Origin: Microcella indica
GTDB taxonomy: Bacteria; Actinomycetota; Actinomycetes; Actinomycetales; Microbacteriaceae
Length of the DNA: 64,000 bases
Direction: 5' to 3'
NCBI RefSeq assembly: GCF_013414345.1
Contig: NZ_CP058670.1
Location: 1,240,001-1,304,000 of the forward strand
The notes under the pieces were generated by a model. That model ran no database searches and was not told the origin of the DNA. It was given only the letters and a program-made list of their open reading frames with translations. The position numbers and the translations under genes are program-made. Shown piece after piece: positions 25,564 through 37,903 of the stretch (positions are counted from its first letter, which is position 1; each line of letters opens with the position of its first letter).

Positions 25564-27119
25564 CTATCCGAGCGCCCAGTTCCCGTTGTGGAAGGTGAGG
25601 CCGAGGTTGAGAAGTCGTTTGAGGTTGATTCCGGCGGCGCGGGTGACCCACCAGGCGTTGTTCTTCGCGACGCCACGGAACGGCACGCGTCTGGCGTCGC
25701 GGGTGAGCCACGCGATTGAGCGTTCGACCATTGGCCGGTGTTGCCGGTAATCGGCTTGGAAGCCAGGATCCGCGGCTCGGGCCCGGTGTTCGCGTTTGAT
25801 CCGGTCATGCGCAGTCACGGTCATCTTCCGTCCTCCGCCGCCGTGGTGCATCGAAGCTTCAACGGACAGGAGGAGCAGACGCTGCCGAAGGTCACTGTTC
25901 CCTTGGCGGCGATCGGTCGGGTGACTCCGGCCGGGCAGGTCATCGTTCCCGCGGTGTCATCGACGGTGAAGTCATCGATGGTGAACCCGTCAGGAACCGC
26001 CCGGGCCAGCGGCATCGGCTTGATAATCGCGGTGTGACCGGCGGTTCCGATCTGGTCGAGCAGCTCACCGCTGCCGTAGGCCGAATCGGCCAGCACGTCG
26101 ACCGGTTCCTCGCCGATGCTGGTATCGGCGGTGAGCAGCTCCGCCCCGCGGGCCGCGTCGCTGTTCGCCGCCCCGGACGCCTTCGTGAGGGCGGCAGCGG
26201 TGACCAGACCGGTGTCCGGCTCGATCACAACGTGGGCTTTGAAGCCGTCCTGCTTCTTCTCCCGCGACTTGTGCGCATGCCGGGTGTCCGGATCAACGGT
26301 TGAGATCATCCGCTCCGGGGCGACCTTCCGGGCGATCCGCCACCGCCCATCGGTGCCATCGGAATCCTCCGCCGGCTCAACGTCCTGCCCTGCGACCAGT
26401 GCCAGCAACGCCACCGTTTCCTGCTGCTTCTCGCTCAGTTCGACACCGTCGAGCTCCGCCAGCAGCGTCAACGCGTCGTTCACCAACGCTGAGACGAGCA
26501 GATCGCGGGCGGCCGGGTCATCCCAGGCAATGTCCGGCTTCCCAGGCGTGGAGTAGTCATGCCCGGGCAGGCCCGCGATGAGCTCCGCCGTTGCGGGGAC
26601 CTCCCGCCCGACTCGGCGGATCTGCGCGATCAGCTGGGTCACCGTGTCCTGCCGGGCAACCGCATCGTCGAGGATCGTGGAATCGATCGCCCGTCGCCGT
26701 CGACCGGTCAACGCCCCCGACTGAGCGATGACCTCGGCCACGGCATCGAAGATGCGATGCGGCCGCTCACTGCCAGCCAGACGGCGCCGCCAATACGTCA
26801 ACACCGACGGGTGGAACGCTGTCTGGGCCACCGCGAACCCACAGGCCGCTTTCCAGCGCAGATCAAACGTGACCGCCTCCGCAGTCTCCCGATCGGAGAG
26901 GTTATGAATCGTCTGCAACACCAACACCGACGCGATCACATCCGCCGGGATCGAGGGACGACCCCGCCCGGACGGGAACAGATCCGCGAACGCGTCATCC
27001 GGGAACAGTTGCCTCCGGTGAGCGGCCAGGAACGCGAACACCGACCCCCGCGGGAGCAAATGACCCGCCCAGGACTGAACATCCAACAGTTGACGCTGAC
27101 CATCGTCACTACCCTGCAT
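25564..27119 (-). pseudogene. IS1182-family transposase, split by a frameshift
   Basis: Reading from 27119 down, the first part gives 432 residues: a DUF772-type N-domain (GRPSIPADVIASVLVLQ, LRWKAACGF), the first catalytic Asp in AIDSTILDDAV, and the second in VLADSAYGSGELLDQ. It stops at 25821 after a Cys-containing segment (CSSCPLKLRCTT). A second frame, -1 relative to the first, overlaps it from 25851 and ends at 25564. It carries YRQHRPMVERSIAWLTRD, which holds the expected catalytic Glu. Family members are usually one chain of similar total length. No classical slippery heptamer is seen at the junction, so this looks like an inactivating indel rather than programmed frameshifting. Confidence 0.82.
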
Positions 27120-27177
27120 GAACCAAGTCTTAACCCGCAGCCCGGACCAGTCCGCAGGCGCGCCTTAAACCCCCGAA

Positions 27178-27192
27178 TTGTTCAGCGGTCTC
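27178..27192 (-). repeat. Right terminal inverted repeat of the IS
   Basis: On the minus strand this reads GAGACCGCTGAACAA, differing at one base from the left end. It is the end upstream of the transposase start. Confidence 0.88.
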
Positions 27193-27196
27193 CTAG
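27193..27196. repeat. Target-site duplication CTAG, right copy
   Basis: This is the second copy of CTAG, directly abutting the right IS end. Confidence 0.8.
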
Positions 27197-27197
27197 G

Positions 27198-27228
27198 GTC
27201 ACCCGAGCGGGCCGCGGCCCTGTGTGAC
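27198..27228 (+). terminator. Possible original phn terminator, displaced by the IS
   Basis: GTCAC and GTGAC flank GGGCCGCGGCCC, which itself folds; a T-containing stretch (GTTCTGTTG) follows. Before the insertion this hairpin would have lain 1 nt after the CTAG at the end of phnE. Irregular stem, so low confidence. Confidence 0.35.
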
Positions 27229-27266
27229 GTTCTGTTGCACTCCGTGTCGGACTGTGTCGTCGCCGT

Positions 27267-27296
27267 TTGGGGCGGGGCGCGAGCACCTCGTACGGT
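27267..27296 (+). promoter_or_regulatory. Promoter of the sulfonate/nitrate-type transporter operon, leaderless arrangement
   Basis: TTGGGG (27267-27272), an 18-nt spacer and TACGGT (27291-27296) are followed by 6 nt and the GTG start at 27303. No ribosome binding site is seen. The best-formed promoter-like sequence among the short-spaced ones in the window. Confidence 0.5.
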
Positions 27297-27302
27297 TGCG
27301 AC

Positions 27303-28121
27303 GTGTCACTCAGCCAGCGCACGACCACGCTCGAGAGCCCGGCGCTGCCGGTCTCCTTGCGCGGTGTCGGACGCAGCTTCGGCTCGGGGCGCAAGGAGCT
27401 CCCGACGACGGTACTGCGCGATGTCGACCTCGAAATCACCGCCGGGGAGATCGTGGCGCTCATCGGCCCCTCGGGGTGCGGCAAGTCGACTCTGCTTCGC
27501 CAGATCAGCGGGCTCGACACACCGACGGCCGGCTCGATCACCATCGACGACCGCCAGATCGCGCCTGCCGATCAGCGCTGCGCCGTGGCGTTCCAGGAGC
27601 CCCGGCTCCTGCCGTGGCGCACGGCAGCGCGAAACGTGCAGCTCGGTCTGGCACGCGGCCTCGACCGCGCGCGCGGTGCGGAGCGCGTCGAGGAACTGCT
27701 CGAGCTCGTCCACCTTTCACACGCGCGGGACCAGCGCCCCCGAGAGATCTCGGGTGGCATGGCTCAGCGCGTGTCGCTCGCTCGAGCCCTCGCTCGTGGC
27801 CCGGGCGTGCTGTTGCTCGACGAGCCCTTCGGCGCCCTCGACGCGCTCACGCGCCTCTCCATGCAGGATCTCCTTGTCGACATCCACGCCGCCGAGCCGA
27901 CAACCATCGTCTTCGTGACCCATGACGTCGATGAGGCGCTTATTCTTGCCGACCGCGTGGTCCTCCTCGGCTCGGAGCCGGATCTGCCCGGCGCGACGAT
28001 CCGTCGCGTCATCACTGTTCCCGGTCGCAGGCCGCGCGACCGCGCGGACTCCGAGCTCGGTGAGTTGCGAGCCGAGCTGCTCGACGGGCTCGGCGTTCCC
28101 AGCCATCACTCGAACAACTAG
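27303..28121 (+). CDS. ABC transporter ATP-binding protein, nitrate/sulfonate/taurine type
   Basis: The protein has about 272 residues. Walker A GPSGCGKST, Q-loop FQEPRLLPW, signature ISGGMAQRVSLARAL, Walker B VLLLDEPFGALD and H-loop VTHDVDEAL are intact. FQEPRLLPWRTAARNV is typical of SsuB/TauB/NrtD ATPases. It energises the permease encoded two genes downstream. GTG at 27303 is chosen because a -10 box ends 6 nt before it; a TTG at 27267 lies inside the likely -35. The substrate cannot be told from the ATPase. A 65-nt gap separates it from the binding-protein gene. Confidence 0.9.
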   Translation: MSLSQRTTTLESPALPVSLRGVGRSFGSGRKELPTTVLRDVDLEITAGEIVALIGPSGCGKSTLLRQISGLDTPTAGSITIDDRQIAPADQRCAVAFQEPRLLPWRTAARNVQLGLARGLDRARGAERVEELLELVHLSHARDQRPREISGGMAQRVSLARALARGPGVLLLDEPFGALDALTRLSMQDLLVDIHAAEPTTIVFVTHDVDEALILADRVVLLGSEPDLPGATIRRVITVPGRRPRDRADSELGELRAELLDGLGVPSHHSNN

Positions 28122-28186
28122 GACGTCGCCGTTCTCCCCAGCCGCACCATCCCATCCACCCGCACGACCCATCTCGAAAGGCCATC

Positions 28187-29230
28187 ATGACATCCCGCCG
28201 CTCACTGACCGTGCTCACCGCGACACTCGCCGCGACAGCGATGGCCATGACCGGCTGTGTCGCCGGCGAAGGCTCGAACCTCACGGACGACGACGCGACT
28301 ACCGCCTCGGGCGCGTGGTCCGCCGACACGCTGTCCCTCGACTTCGCGACCTACAACCCGCTCAGCCTCATCATTCGCGAGCAAGGCTGGATCGAAAAGG
28401 CGGTTGGAGACGACGTCGACGTCACGTGGACGCAGTCGCTCGGCTCCAACAAGGCGAACGAAGGCCTGCTCGCAGGCGCGCTCGACGTCGGGTCCACCGC
28501 GGGCTCGGCGGCCCTGCTCGCTCGCGCCAACGGTTCGCCCATCAAGACCATCGACATCTACACGCAGCCCGAGTGGAGCGCCCTCGTCGTGGGCGCGGAC
28601 TCCGGCATCGAGTCTGTCGAGGACTTGCGGGGCGCGACGGTGGCGGTCACGATCGGCACCGACCCCTACTTCTTCCTCCTCCAGGCGCTCGACGAGGCGG
28701 GAGTCGACCCGAGCGAGGTGGAAATCCAGAACCTCCAGCACGCTGACGGTGGCGCTGCACTCGTCAACGGCAGCGTCGACGCGTGGTCGGGTCTCGACCC
28801 GATGATGGCGACGACGGAGGCCGACAACGACACTCGCCTCGTGTACCGCAACGTGGACTTCAATACCTACGGCTTCCTCAACGCGACCGAGGAGTTCCTC
28901 GAGCAGAGCCCCGACCTAGCCCAGCTGGTCGTTGACGCCTATGAGCGTGCTCGCCAGTGGGCGCTCGACAACCCTGATGAGACGGCAGCGCTCCTCGCCG
29001 AGGTCTCGGGCATCGAGCTCGCCATCGCCGAGGTCGTGCTGCTCGAGCGTACGACGATCGATCTCGACCCGGCGCCCGGGGACGCGCAGCGCACGGTCCT
29101 CGAGGCGGTCGGCCCTATCCAGGTCGCCAACGGCGATATCGCCAACCAGGACCTCGTGGACGAGGCGCTCGCGTCACTCTTCGAGCCCCGCTTTGCCGAC
29201 AGCGCCGACCCGAGTCGCGTCGGCCAGTAG
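28187..29230 (+). CDS. ABC transporter substrate-binding lipoprotein, nitrate/sulfonate/taurine type
   Basis: The protein has 347 residues. A signal peptide ends at the lipobox MTGC with Cys at about 24. The mature part has the NMT1/SsuA-like order: FATYNPLSLIIREQGWIEKAVGDDVDVTWTQ-type start, GALDVGSTAGSAALLARANG (about 98-117), then ATVAVTIGTDPYFFLLQALDEAG (about 149-171). It resembles SsuA-type aliphatic sulfonate binders most, but related proteins bind taurine, nitrate or pyrimidine precursors. ATG is preceded by GAAAGG. The permease gene follows after 5 nt. Confidence 0.85.
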   Translation: MTSRRSLTVLTATLAATAMAMTGCVAGEGSNLTDDDATTASGAWSADTLSLDFATYNPLSLIIREQGWIEKAVGDDVDVTWTQSLGSNKANEGLLAGALDVGSTAGSAALLARANGSPIKTIDIYTQPEWSALVVGADSGIESVEDLRGATVAVTIGTDPYFFLLQALDEAGVDPSEVEIQNLQHADGGAALVNGSVDAWSGLDPMMATTEADNDTRLVYRNVDFNTYGFLNATEEFLEQSPDLAQLVVDAYERARQWALDNPDETAALLAEVSGIELAIAEVVLLERTTIDLDPAPGDAQRTVLEAVGPIQVANGDIANQDLVDEALASLFEPRFADSADPSRVGQ

Positions 29231-29235
29231 CGGCG

Positions 29236-30090
29236 ATGTCCGCCTCGATCGTCCCGAGCGAGCGCGCCGCTGACCGCGGCGCGCTCGCCGCGCCTCTTGA
29301 CGACGGACCCCGCCAGCGCGAGGCGAGGGCGGGCCGACGCCGTTCCGTCACGCGCATCGCCCTGGGTGGTGCCCTACCGATCCTGCTCATCGCCCTCTGG
29401 TACGCCGCTACCGCCTTCGGCTGGGTGCCGGCGCACAAACTCCCCAGTCCCGACGCGGTCATCCTGGCGGGGATCGACCTGTGGGAGCGCGGGCTTCTGG
29501 GGATGCACATCGCAATCTCTGTCCAGCGAGTCCTCCTCGGCTTTGCGATCGGCGCCGCCGCGGGGCTCGTTATCGGGGCGATCGTCGGCCTCTCCCGATT
29601 TGCCGATGGCGTGCTCGCGCCGACGGTGGGAGCGGTCAGAGCCGTTCCCTCGCTTGCGTGGGTCCCGCTCCTCATCCTGTACCTGGGGTTCGGGGAGGAC
29701 TCGAAGGTGACCCTCGTGGCCATCGGCGCACTGTTCCCGGTGTACACGACGGTCGCGGGTGCCCTCCGGCACGTGGACCCGCATCTCGTCGAGATGGGGC
29801 GCGCGTACGGCTATACGCGATCGCGCTTGCTCCTGACCGTGCAGCTGCCCGCCGTGATCCCCGCGATCATCTCGGGACTGCGGCTCGCGCTTGCGCAGGC
29901 GTGGCTCTTCCTTGTCGCCGCCGAGCTCGTTGGCTCCACGATGGGGCTGGGCTTCCTGCTGATCGAGTCGCAAGGGAACTTGCGCTACGACCGGCTATTC
30001 CTCGCGATCCTCGCACTCGGTGTGATCGGCAAGACGACCGACGCGCTCATCGGCATCGGCGAGCGCGCCCTGCTCAAGCGGTGGGGGTAG
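29236..30090 (+). CDS. ABC transporter permease, nitrate/sulfonate/taurine type
   Basis: The protein has 284 residues. A polar N-terminus (about 1-36) precedes about six membrane segments, with the first at about 40-58. The EAA loop reads LVEMGRAYGYTRSRLLLTVQLPAVIPAIISGLRLALAQAW-like (about 180-220), typical of SsuC/TauC permeases. ELVGSTMGLGFLLIESQ is a further family mark. It completes an ATPase-lipoprotein-permease operon that lacks any monooxygenase, nitrate reductase or other substrate-processing gene in the window. Confidence 0.9.
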   Translation: MSASIVPSERAADRGALAAPLDDGPRQREARAGRRRSVTRIALGGALPILLIALWYAATAFGWVPAHKLPSPDAVILAGIDLWERGLLGMHIAISVQRVLLGFAIGAAAGLVIGAIVGLSRFADGVLAPTVGAVRAVPSLAWVPLLILYLGFGEDSKVTLVAIGALFPVYTTVAGALRHVDPHLVEMGRAYGYTRSRLLLTVQLPAVIPAIISGLRLALAQAWLFLVAAELVGSTMGLGFLLIESQGNLRYDRLFLAILALGVIGKTTDALIGIGERALLKRWG

Positions 30091-30096
30091 CCGCGC

Positions 30097-30102
30097 TAGA
30101 CT
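30097..30102 (+). promoter_or_regulatory. -10 box of the pyr operon
   Basis: TAGACT lies 6 nt after the end of the transporter permease gene. It predicts a leader of about 50 nt that contains the PyrR-type element. Confidence 0.55.
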
Positions 30103-30128
30103 GACACCGTTCGACGTCCTTTAAGAAC

Positions 30129-30142
30129 CGTCCCGTGAGGCG
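30129..30142 (+). promoter_or_regulatory. PyrR-binding loop in the pyrR leader
   Basis: CGTCCCGTGAGGCG matches the core RUCCNGNGAGGY of the PyrR binding-loop consensus at every position; only the outer A-U pair is replaced by C-G. CCCG and CGGG close a small stem. The ribosome binding site AAGGAGG (30146-30152) begins 4 nt later and the GTG start is at 30158. PyrR bound here would be expected to block translation, as reported for mycobacterial PyrR. Confidence 0.75.
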
Positions 30143-30157
30143 GGGAAGGAGGTCACG

Positions 30158-30688
30158 GTGGTCGCACGTCCCGTGCTGCACGGCCCTGACATCACGCGCG
30201 CTCTGCGCCGCATCGCCCACGAAGTGCTCGAGTCCCGGCGCGGCGAGGGCCGTCTCGTCTTCCTCGGCATCCCGACACGAGGTGTCGCACTCGCGGCCCG
30301 CCTGCAGAGCATCGTCGACGAGATCGAGCCGGGCACGTCGAGCCAAGGCGCTCTCGACATCACCCTCTATCGCGATGACCTTGCTCGAACGCCCACGCGC
30401 ACCCCGGCTCCGACGCGCATCCCTGCCGAGGGCATCGATGACGCGATCGTCGTGCTCGTCGACGACGTGCTCTACTCGGGCCGCACCATTCGTGCCGCGC
30501 TCGACGCTCTCGCCGACCACGGGCGGCCGCGCGCCGTGCGCCTCGCCGTGCTGGTCGACCGCGGGCACCGCGAGCTGCCGATCCGCGCCGACTTCGTCGG
30601 CAAGAACCTGCCGTCCTCGACGAGCGAGCGCGTCTCCGTGCGGCTCGACGAGTTCGACGGCGTCGACGAGGTCGTGATCGAGCCGTGA
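30158..30688 (+). CDS. pyrR: Bifunctional pyrimidine operon regulator / uracil phosphoribosyltransferase PyrR
   Basis: The protein has 176 residues. The PRPP-binding motif [20 protein letters not shown] is at about 98-117, and the N-terminal [15 protein letters not shown] segment and [12 protein letters not shown] are typical of PyrR. It senses uridine nucleotides and binds the pyr mRNA leader, and has weak phosphoribosyltransferase activity. The candidate binding loop sits 16 nt upstream of its start codon. GTG start with AAGGAGG. Overlaps pyrB by 4 nt. Confidence 0.95.
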   Translation: MVARPVLHGPDITRALRRIAHEVLESRRGEGRLVFLGIPTRGVALAARLQSIVDEIEPGTSSQGALDITLYRDDLARTPTRTPAPTRIPAEGIDDAIVVLVDDVLYSGRTIRAALDALADHGRPRAVRLAVLVDRGHRELPIRADFVGKNLPSSTSERVSVRLDEFDGVDEVVIEP

Positions 30689-31638
30689 AGCACCTGCTCA
30701 GCACCCGCGACCTCGACCGCGAGACGGCGGTGCGCATCCTCGATATCGCGGAGGAGATGTCGCGCACCGCGGATCGCGCCGTGCGCAAGCTGCCGACCCT
30801 GCGCGGCAAGACGGTCGTCAACCTCTTCTTCGAGGACTCGACCCGCACGCGCCTCTCCTTCGAGTCCGCCGCCAAGCGGCTGAGCGCCGATGTGATCACC
30901 TTCAGCGCCAAGGGGTCGAGCGTGTCGAAGGGCGAGAGTCTCAAGGACACCGCGCAGACGCTCGAGGCCATGGGAGCCGACGCGATCGTCGTGCGCCACG
31001 GGGTCTCCGGCGCCGCCGAGCTTCTCGCGCACGCCGGCTGGATCGACGCGACGATCGTCAACGCAGGTGACGGCACCCACGAGCATCCCACCCAGGCACT
31101 CCTGGATGCCTACACGATCCGCGCGCGGCGCTTCGGCGACGACGCCCGCGGGCGAGACCTCGCCGGGCTGCGCATCGTCATCGTGGGCGACATCCTTCAT
31201 TCGCGCGTCGCGCGCTCCAATGTCTGGCTGCTGACGACGCTCGGCGCGCACGTGCACCTCGTCGCGCCGCGCACGCTGCTGCCGAGCGGCATCGCGACCT
31301 GGCCCGTGACCGTGCACGAGAGCCTCGACGACGCGCTCAGCACCACTCCAGACGCCGTCATGATGCTGCGCATCCAGAGCGAGCGCATGCACGACGCCTA
31401 CTTCCCCTCCGAGCGCGAGTACGCGCGCGAGTGGGGTCTCACCGCCGAGCGGGCGACCAGGCTCGGCCCCGATACGATGGTCATGCACCCGGGGCCGATG
31501 AACCGGGGGCTCGAGATCTCGTCAGTCGCCGCTGACTCGCCCGCGTCGACCGTGCTCGACCAGGTGTCGAACGGGGTCTTCGTCCGCATGGCCGTGCTGT
31601 ACCTGCTCGTGGCCGGAGAATCGCAGGAGGAATCGTGA
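30685..31638 (+). CDS. pyrB: Aspartate carbamoyltransferase catalytic chain
   Basis: The protein has 317 residues. The carbamoyl-phosphate motif [19 protein letters not shown] is at about 48-66 and the active-site [17 protein letters not shown] at about 124-140. [13 protein letters not shown] lies near the C-terminus. It joins carbamoyl phosphate to aspartate. No pyrI regulatory chain is present. GTG start overlaps pyrR and the stop overlaps pyrC (4 nt). Confidence 0.97.
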   Translation: MKHLLSTRDLDRETAVRILDIAEEMSRTADRAVRKLPTLRGKTVVNLFFEDSTRTRLSFESAAKRLSADVITFSAKGSSVSKGESLKDTAQTLEAMGADAIVVRHGVSGAAELLAHAGWIDATIVNAGDGTHEHPTQALLDAYTIRARRFGDDARGRDLAGLRIVIVGDILHSRVARSNVWLLTTLGAHVHLVAPRTLLPSGIATWPVTVHESLDDALSTTPDAVMMLRIQSERMHDAYFPSEREYAREWGLTAERATRLGPDTMVMHPGPMNRGLEISSVAADSPASTVLDQVSNGVFVRMAVLYLLVAGESQEES

Positions 31639-32954
31639 CCAGCATTCTCGTGCGCGCCGCCGCCATGCTCGGTGGCGGTCGGGAAGATCTGCGCATCCGC
31701 GACGGAGAGATCGCCTCGCGGGGCTCCTTGACCCCGGAGCGCGGCGAGACCGTGATCGACGCCGACGGACTCGTGGCGCTGCCCGGTCTCGTCGACCTGC
31801 ACACCCACCTGCGCGAGCCCGGTTTCGAGGCGAGCGAGACGGTGCTGACCGGAACGCGCGCGGCGGCGGCCGGCGGTTTCACGGCCGTCCACGCGATGGC
31901 GAACACCTCGCCCGTGGCCGACACCGCGGGAGTCGTCGAGCAGGTCGCGCGGCTCGGCGACGAGCACGGCTACGCGACCGTCCGCCCCATCGGGGCCGTG
32001 ACGGTCGGACTCGCGGGGGAGCGGCTCGCCGAGATCGGAGCCATGGCCCGGTCGCGCGCGGCCGTGCGGGTGTTCAGCGACGACGGCCTGTGCGTCGCCG
32101 ACCCCCTGCTCATGCGCAGGGCGCTCGAGTACGTCGCGACCTTCGGAGGCGTCATCGCCCAGCATGCGCAGGAGCCGCGTCTGACGGAGGGTGCGCAGAT
32201 GAACGAGGGGGCTCTCTCCGGGGAGCTCGGCCTCGCCGGCTGGCCGGCAGTCGCCGAAGAGGCCATCATCGCGAGGGATGTCCTGCTCGCCGAGCACGTC
32301 GGTGCCCGCCTGCACATCTGCCATGTCTCGACCGCCGGGTCCGTCGACATCGTCCGCTGGGCGAAGGCGCGAGGCATCAGCGTGACCGCCGAGGTCACCC
32401 CGCATCATCTGCTGCTCACCGAAGAGCTCGCGCGCGGCTACGACGCGCGCTTCAAGGTCAACCCGCCGCTGCGTCGCGACGAGGACGTGCACGCCCTGCG
32501 GGCCGCCCTCGCCGACGGCACGATCGATATCGTCGCGACCGATCACGCTCCGCACCCGAGCGAGGCGAAGGAGTGCGCGTGGGCCGAGGCGGCGTTCGGC
32601 ATGGTCGGGCTCGAATCGGCACTGAGCGTCGTGCAGCACGCGATGATCGAGTCGGGGATGCTCGACTGGGCTGATATCGCCCGCGTGCTCTCCGAGGCTC
32701 CCGCGAGCATCGGACGGCTCGACGGCTACGACGCCCCGCTCGCGATCGGGGCTCCCGCGCACGTCACTCTCGTCGACCCGACCGCGGCCCGCACCTGGTC
32801 GACCAGCGACCTGCGGGGGCGCAGCAGCAACACGCCCTTCGCGGGGCGCGTGCTGCCGGGCCGGGTCATGGCGACCATCCACGCTGGTGCGCTCACGGTG
32901 TCCGACGGCGAGGTCGTCGATGCTGCCGAGCTCGGCACGAAGGAGGGTGACTGA
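31635..32954 (+). CDS. pyrC: Dihydroorotase
   Basis: This 439-residue amidohydrolase has the metal-binding [10 protein letters not shown] (about 54-63), HAQEPRL (near 177), [10 protein letters not shown] (about 228-237) and [14 protein letters not shown] (about 301-314). It closes carbamoyl aspartate to dihydroorotate. It belongs to the class I (PyrC/allantoinase-like) branch and should be active, unlike PyrC-like pseudo-enzymes, since its metal-binding His residues are kept. It is followed after 1 nt by a small membrane gene. Confidence 0.96.
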   Translation: MTSILVRAAAMLGGGREDLRIRDGEIASRGSLTPERGETVIDADGLVALPGLVDLHTHLREPGFEASETVLTGTRAAAAGGFTAVHAMANTSPVADTAGVVEQVARLGDEHGYATVRPIGAVTVGLAGERLAEIGAMARSRAAVRVFSDDGLCVADPLLMRRALEYVATFGGVIAQHAQEPRLTEGAQMNEGALSGELGLAGWPAVAEEAIIARDVLLAEHVGARLHICHVSTAGSVDIVRWAKARGISVTAEVTPHHLLLTEELARGYDARFKVNPPLRRDEDVHALRAALADGTIDIVATDHAPHPSEAKECAWAEAAFGMVGLESALSVVQHAMIESGMLDWADIARVLSEAPASIGRLDGYDAPLAIGAPAHVTLVDPTAARTWSTSDLRGRSSNTPFAGRVLPGRVMATIHAGALTVSDGEVVDAAELGTKEGD

Positions 32955-32955
32955 C

Positions 32956-33465
32956 ATGGAGAGGCTTCTCCCCGCCATGATCGTCGCCGCGGTGCTCGTG
33001 CTGCTGCTCGCGCTCATGCTCCTGGGCTGGCGTCGCCGCGTGCGCTCGCAGGCAGGGATGCCCCGCCCGGATGCCCCTCCGGCCGCTCTGCACGAGGCGC
33101 TCTGGCGCGGTGACGGGCTCTACGTCGCGACGACGCGCGGCGGCGACCGTCTCGACCGCATCACCGTGCACGGCCTCGGTTTCCGCGCTCGGTGCGCCAT
33201 CGCCGTGCATCCCGAGGGCATCGTCCTCTCCCTGCGCGGGAGCGACCCGGTGTTCATTCCGCGAGAGTCGGTGCGGGGTGCGGGTCGCGCGACGTGGGCG
33301 ATCGACCGCGTGGTCGAGCCCGGCGGCCTCATCGTGCTGGACTGGGTGCTCGACGCCGTGCCCCTGGACAGCTATCTGCGCCTGAGTGCCGAGAACGGCG
33401 ACGCCATGCTCGCCGCGACGACGACCGTACTGACCCCTGCGACCCCCGAAGGAAGCCCCACGTGA
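32956..33465 (+). CDS. Small membrane protein in the pyr operon, unknown function
   Basis: The protein has 169 residues with one N-terminal membrane helix (about 5-23, [20 protein letters not shown]) followed by Arg residues. A soluble beta-rich domain follows, with [49 protein letters not shown] and [11 protein letters not shown] gene of this type sits between pyrC and carA in other actinobacteria, including Mycobacterium (the Rv1382 position). ATG at 32956 has AGGAGG upstream inside the pyrC end. The stop overlaps carA by 4 nt. The domain resembles a PH-like fold, but this is uncertain. Confidence 0.82.
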   Translation: MERLLPAMIVAAVLVLLLALMLLGWRRRVRSQAGMPRPDAPPAALHEALWRGDGLYVATTRGGDRLDRITVHGLGFRARCAIAVHPEGIVLSLRGSDPVFIPRESVRGAGRATWAIDRVVEPGGLIVLDWVLDAVPLDSYLRLSAENGDAMLAATTTVLTPATPEGSPT

Positions 33466-34606
33466 CTACCACGACCGCCGTCCTCGTCCTGGAGGACGGA
33501 ACCCGCTACGAGGGCCGCGCCTACGGTGCCCGAGGCCGCACGTTCGGCGAGGCGGTCTTCGCCACCGGCATGAGCGGCTACCAGGAGACCCTGACCGATC
33601 CGAGCTACGCCGGGCAGCTCGTCGTCATGACCGCGCCGCACATCGGCAACACGGGCATGAACGATGAGGACGTCGAGTCCCGCCGCATCTGGGTCGACGG
33701 CTTCGTCGTGCGCGATCCCTCGCGCGTGGTCTCCAACTATCGTGCGACCCGCAGTCTCGACGACGACCTCGTTGCGCACGGCGTCGTCGGCATCAGCGGC
33801 ATCGACACCCGCGCGGTCACTCGCCGTCTGAGGGACGCCGGCGTCATGCGCGCTGGCATCTTCTCGGGCGACGACGCCGACCTCGACCCTGCGGCGCAGC
33901 TCGCCCTCGTGCAGGAGTCGGCCGGCATGCTCGGACGCAACCTGTCGAGCGAGGTGTCGGTCGCCTCGGCGACCGTCGTGCCCGCCGAGGGGGAAGCCGT
34001 CGGCCGGCTCGCCGTGCTCGATCTCGGGGTGAAGGAGTCGACGCTGCGCCACCTGGCCGCGCGCGGTTTCGAGGTGCACGTCCTGCCGCAGTCGACGACG
34101 CTCGACGAACTGCTCGCGCTCGACCCCGTGGCCGTCTTCTACTCGAACGGGCCAGGCGACCCGGCGGCGAGCGAGGCCCACGTGGAGCTGCTGCAGGGCG
34201 TCCTGCGTGCGGGCCTGCCGTTCTTCGGCATCTGCTTCGGCAACCAGCTCCTCGGTCGTGCTCTCGGCTTCGGCACCTACAAGCTCCCGTTCGGCCACCG
34301 CGGCATCAACCAGCCCGTGCTGGACCGCGAGTCCGGCCGCATCGAGATCACGGCGCACAACCACGGCTTCGCTGTCGACGCGCCGCGCGAGCGAGCGGTG
34401 GAGAGCCCCGCGGGCTTCGGGCGCGTCGAGGTCAGCCACATCGGCCTGAACGACGACGTCGTCGAGGGATTGCGGGCCCTGGACATCCCCGCCTTCTCGG
34501 TGCAGTACCACCCGGAGGCCGCTGCCGGCCCGCACGACTCCACCTACCTGTTCGACCGCTTCCGCGCGATGGTCATCGCCGCGCAGACCCCTAAGGACTC
34601 CCAGTA

Positions 34607-34607
<1 letters not shown>
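33462..34607 (+). CDS. carA: Carbamoyl-phosphate synthase small chain
   Basis: The protein has 381 residues. The N-domain has [25 protein letters not shown]-like sequence. The class I glutamine amidotransferase domain carries the nucleophile in [16 protein letters not shown] (near 250-265), with [18 protein letters not shown] and the His-Glu pair in [11 protein letters not shown]. It releases ammonia from glutamine for CarB. GTG at 33462 overlaps the preceding gene; the stop shares one base with the carB ATG. Confidence 0.97.

Positions 34608-37899
<3,292 letters not shown>

Positions 37900-37903
<4 letters not shown>

Larger units (their letters stand above)
25382..27192 (-). mobile_element. 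IS1182-family insertion sequence, 1811 bp
   Basis: The element is bounded by 15-bp inverted repeats matching at 14 of 15 positions and by CTAG on both sides. It carries one transposase gene on the minus strand, interrupted by a frameshift. The region looks less GC-rich than its flanks, consistent with arrival by transposition. Its size fits the IS1182 family. The 181 bases at 25382-25563 between the left end and the transposase stop hold no gene I can support. Confidence 0.9.

Noticed and set aside
26559-27227. Plus-strand open frame inside the IS
   Set aside because: Antisense to the transposase and running past the terminal repeat; no motif.
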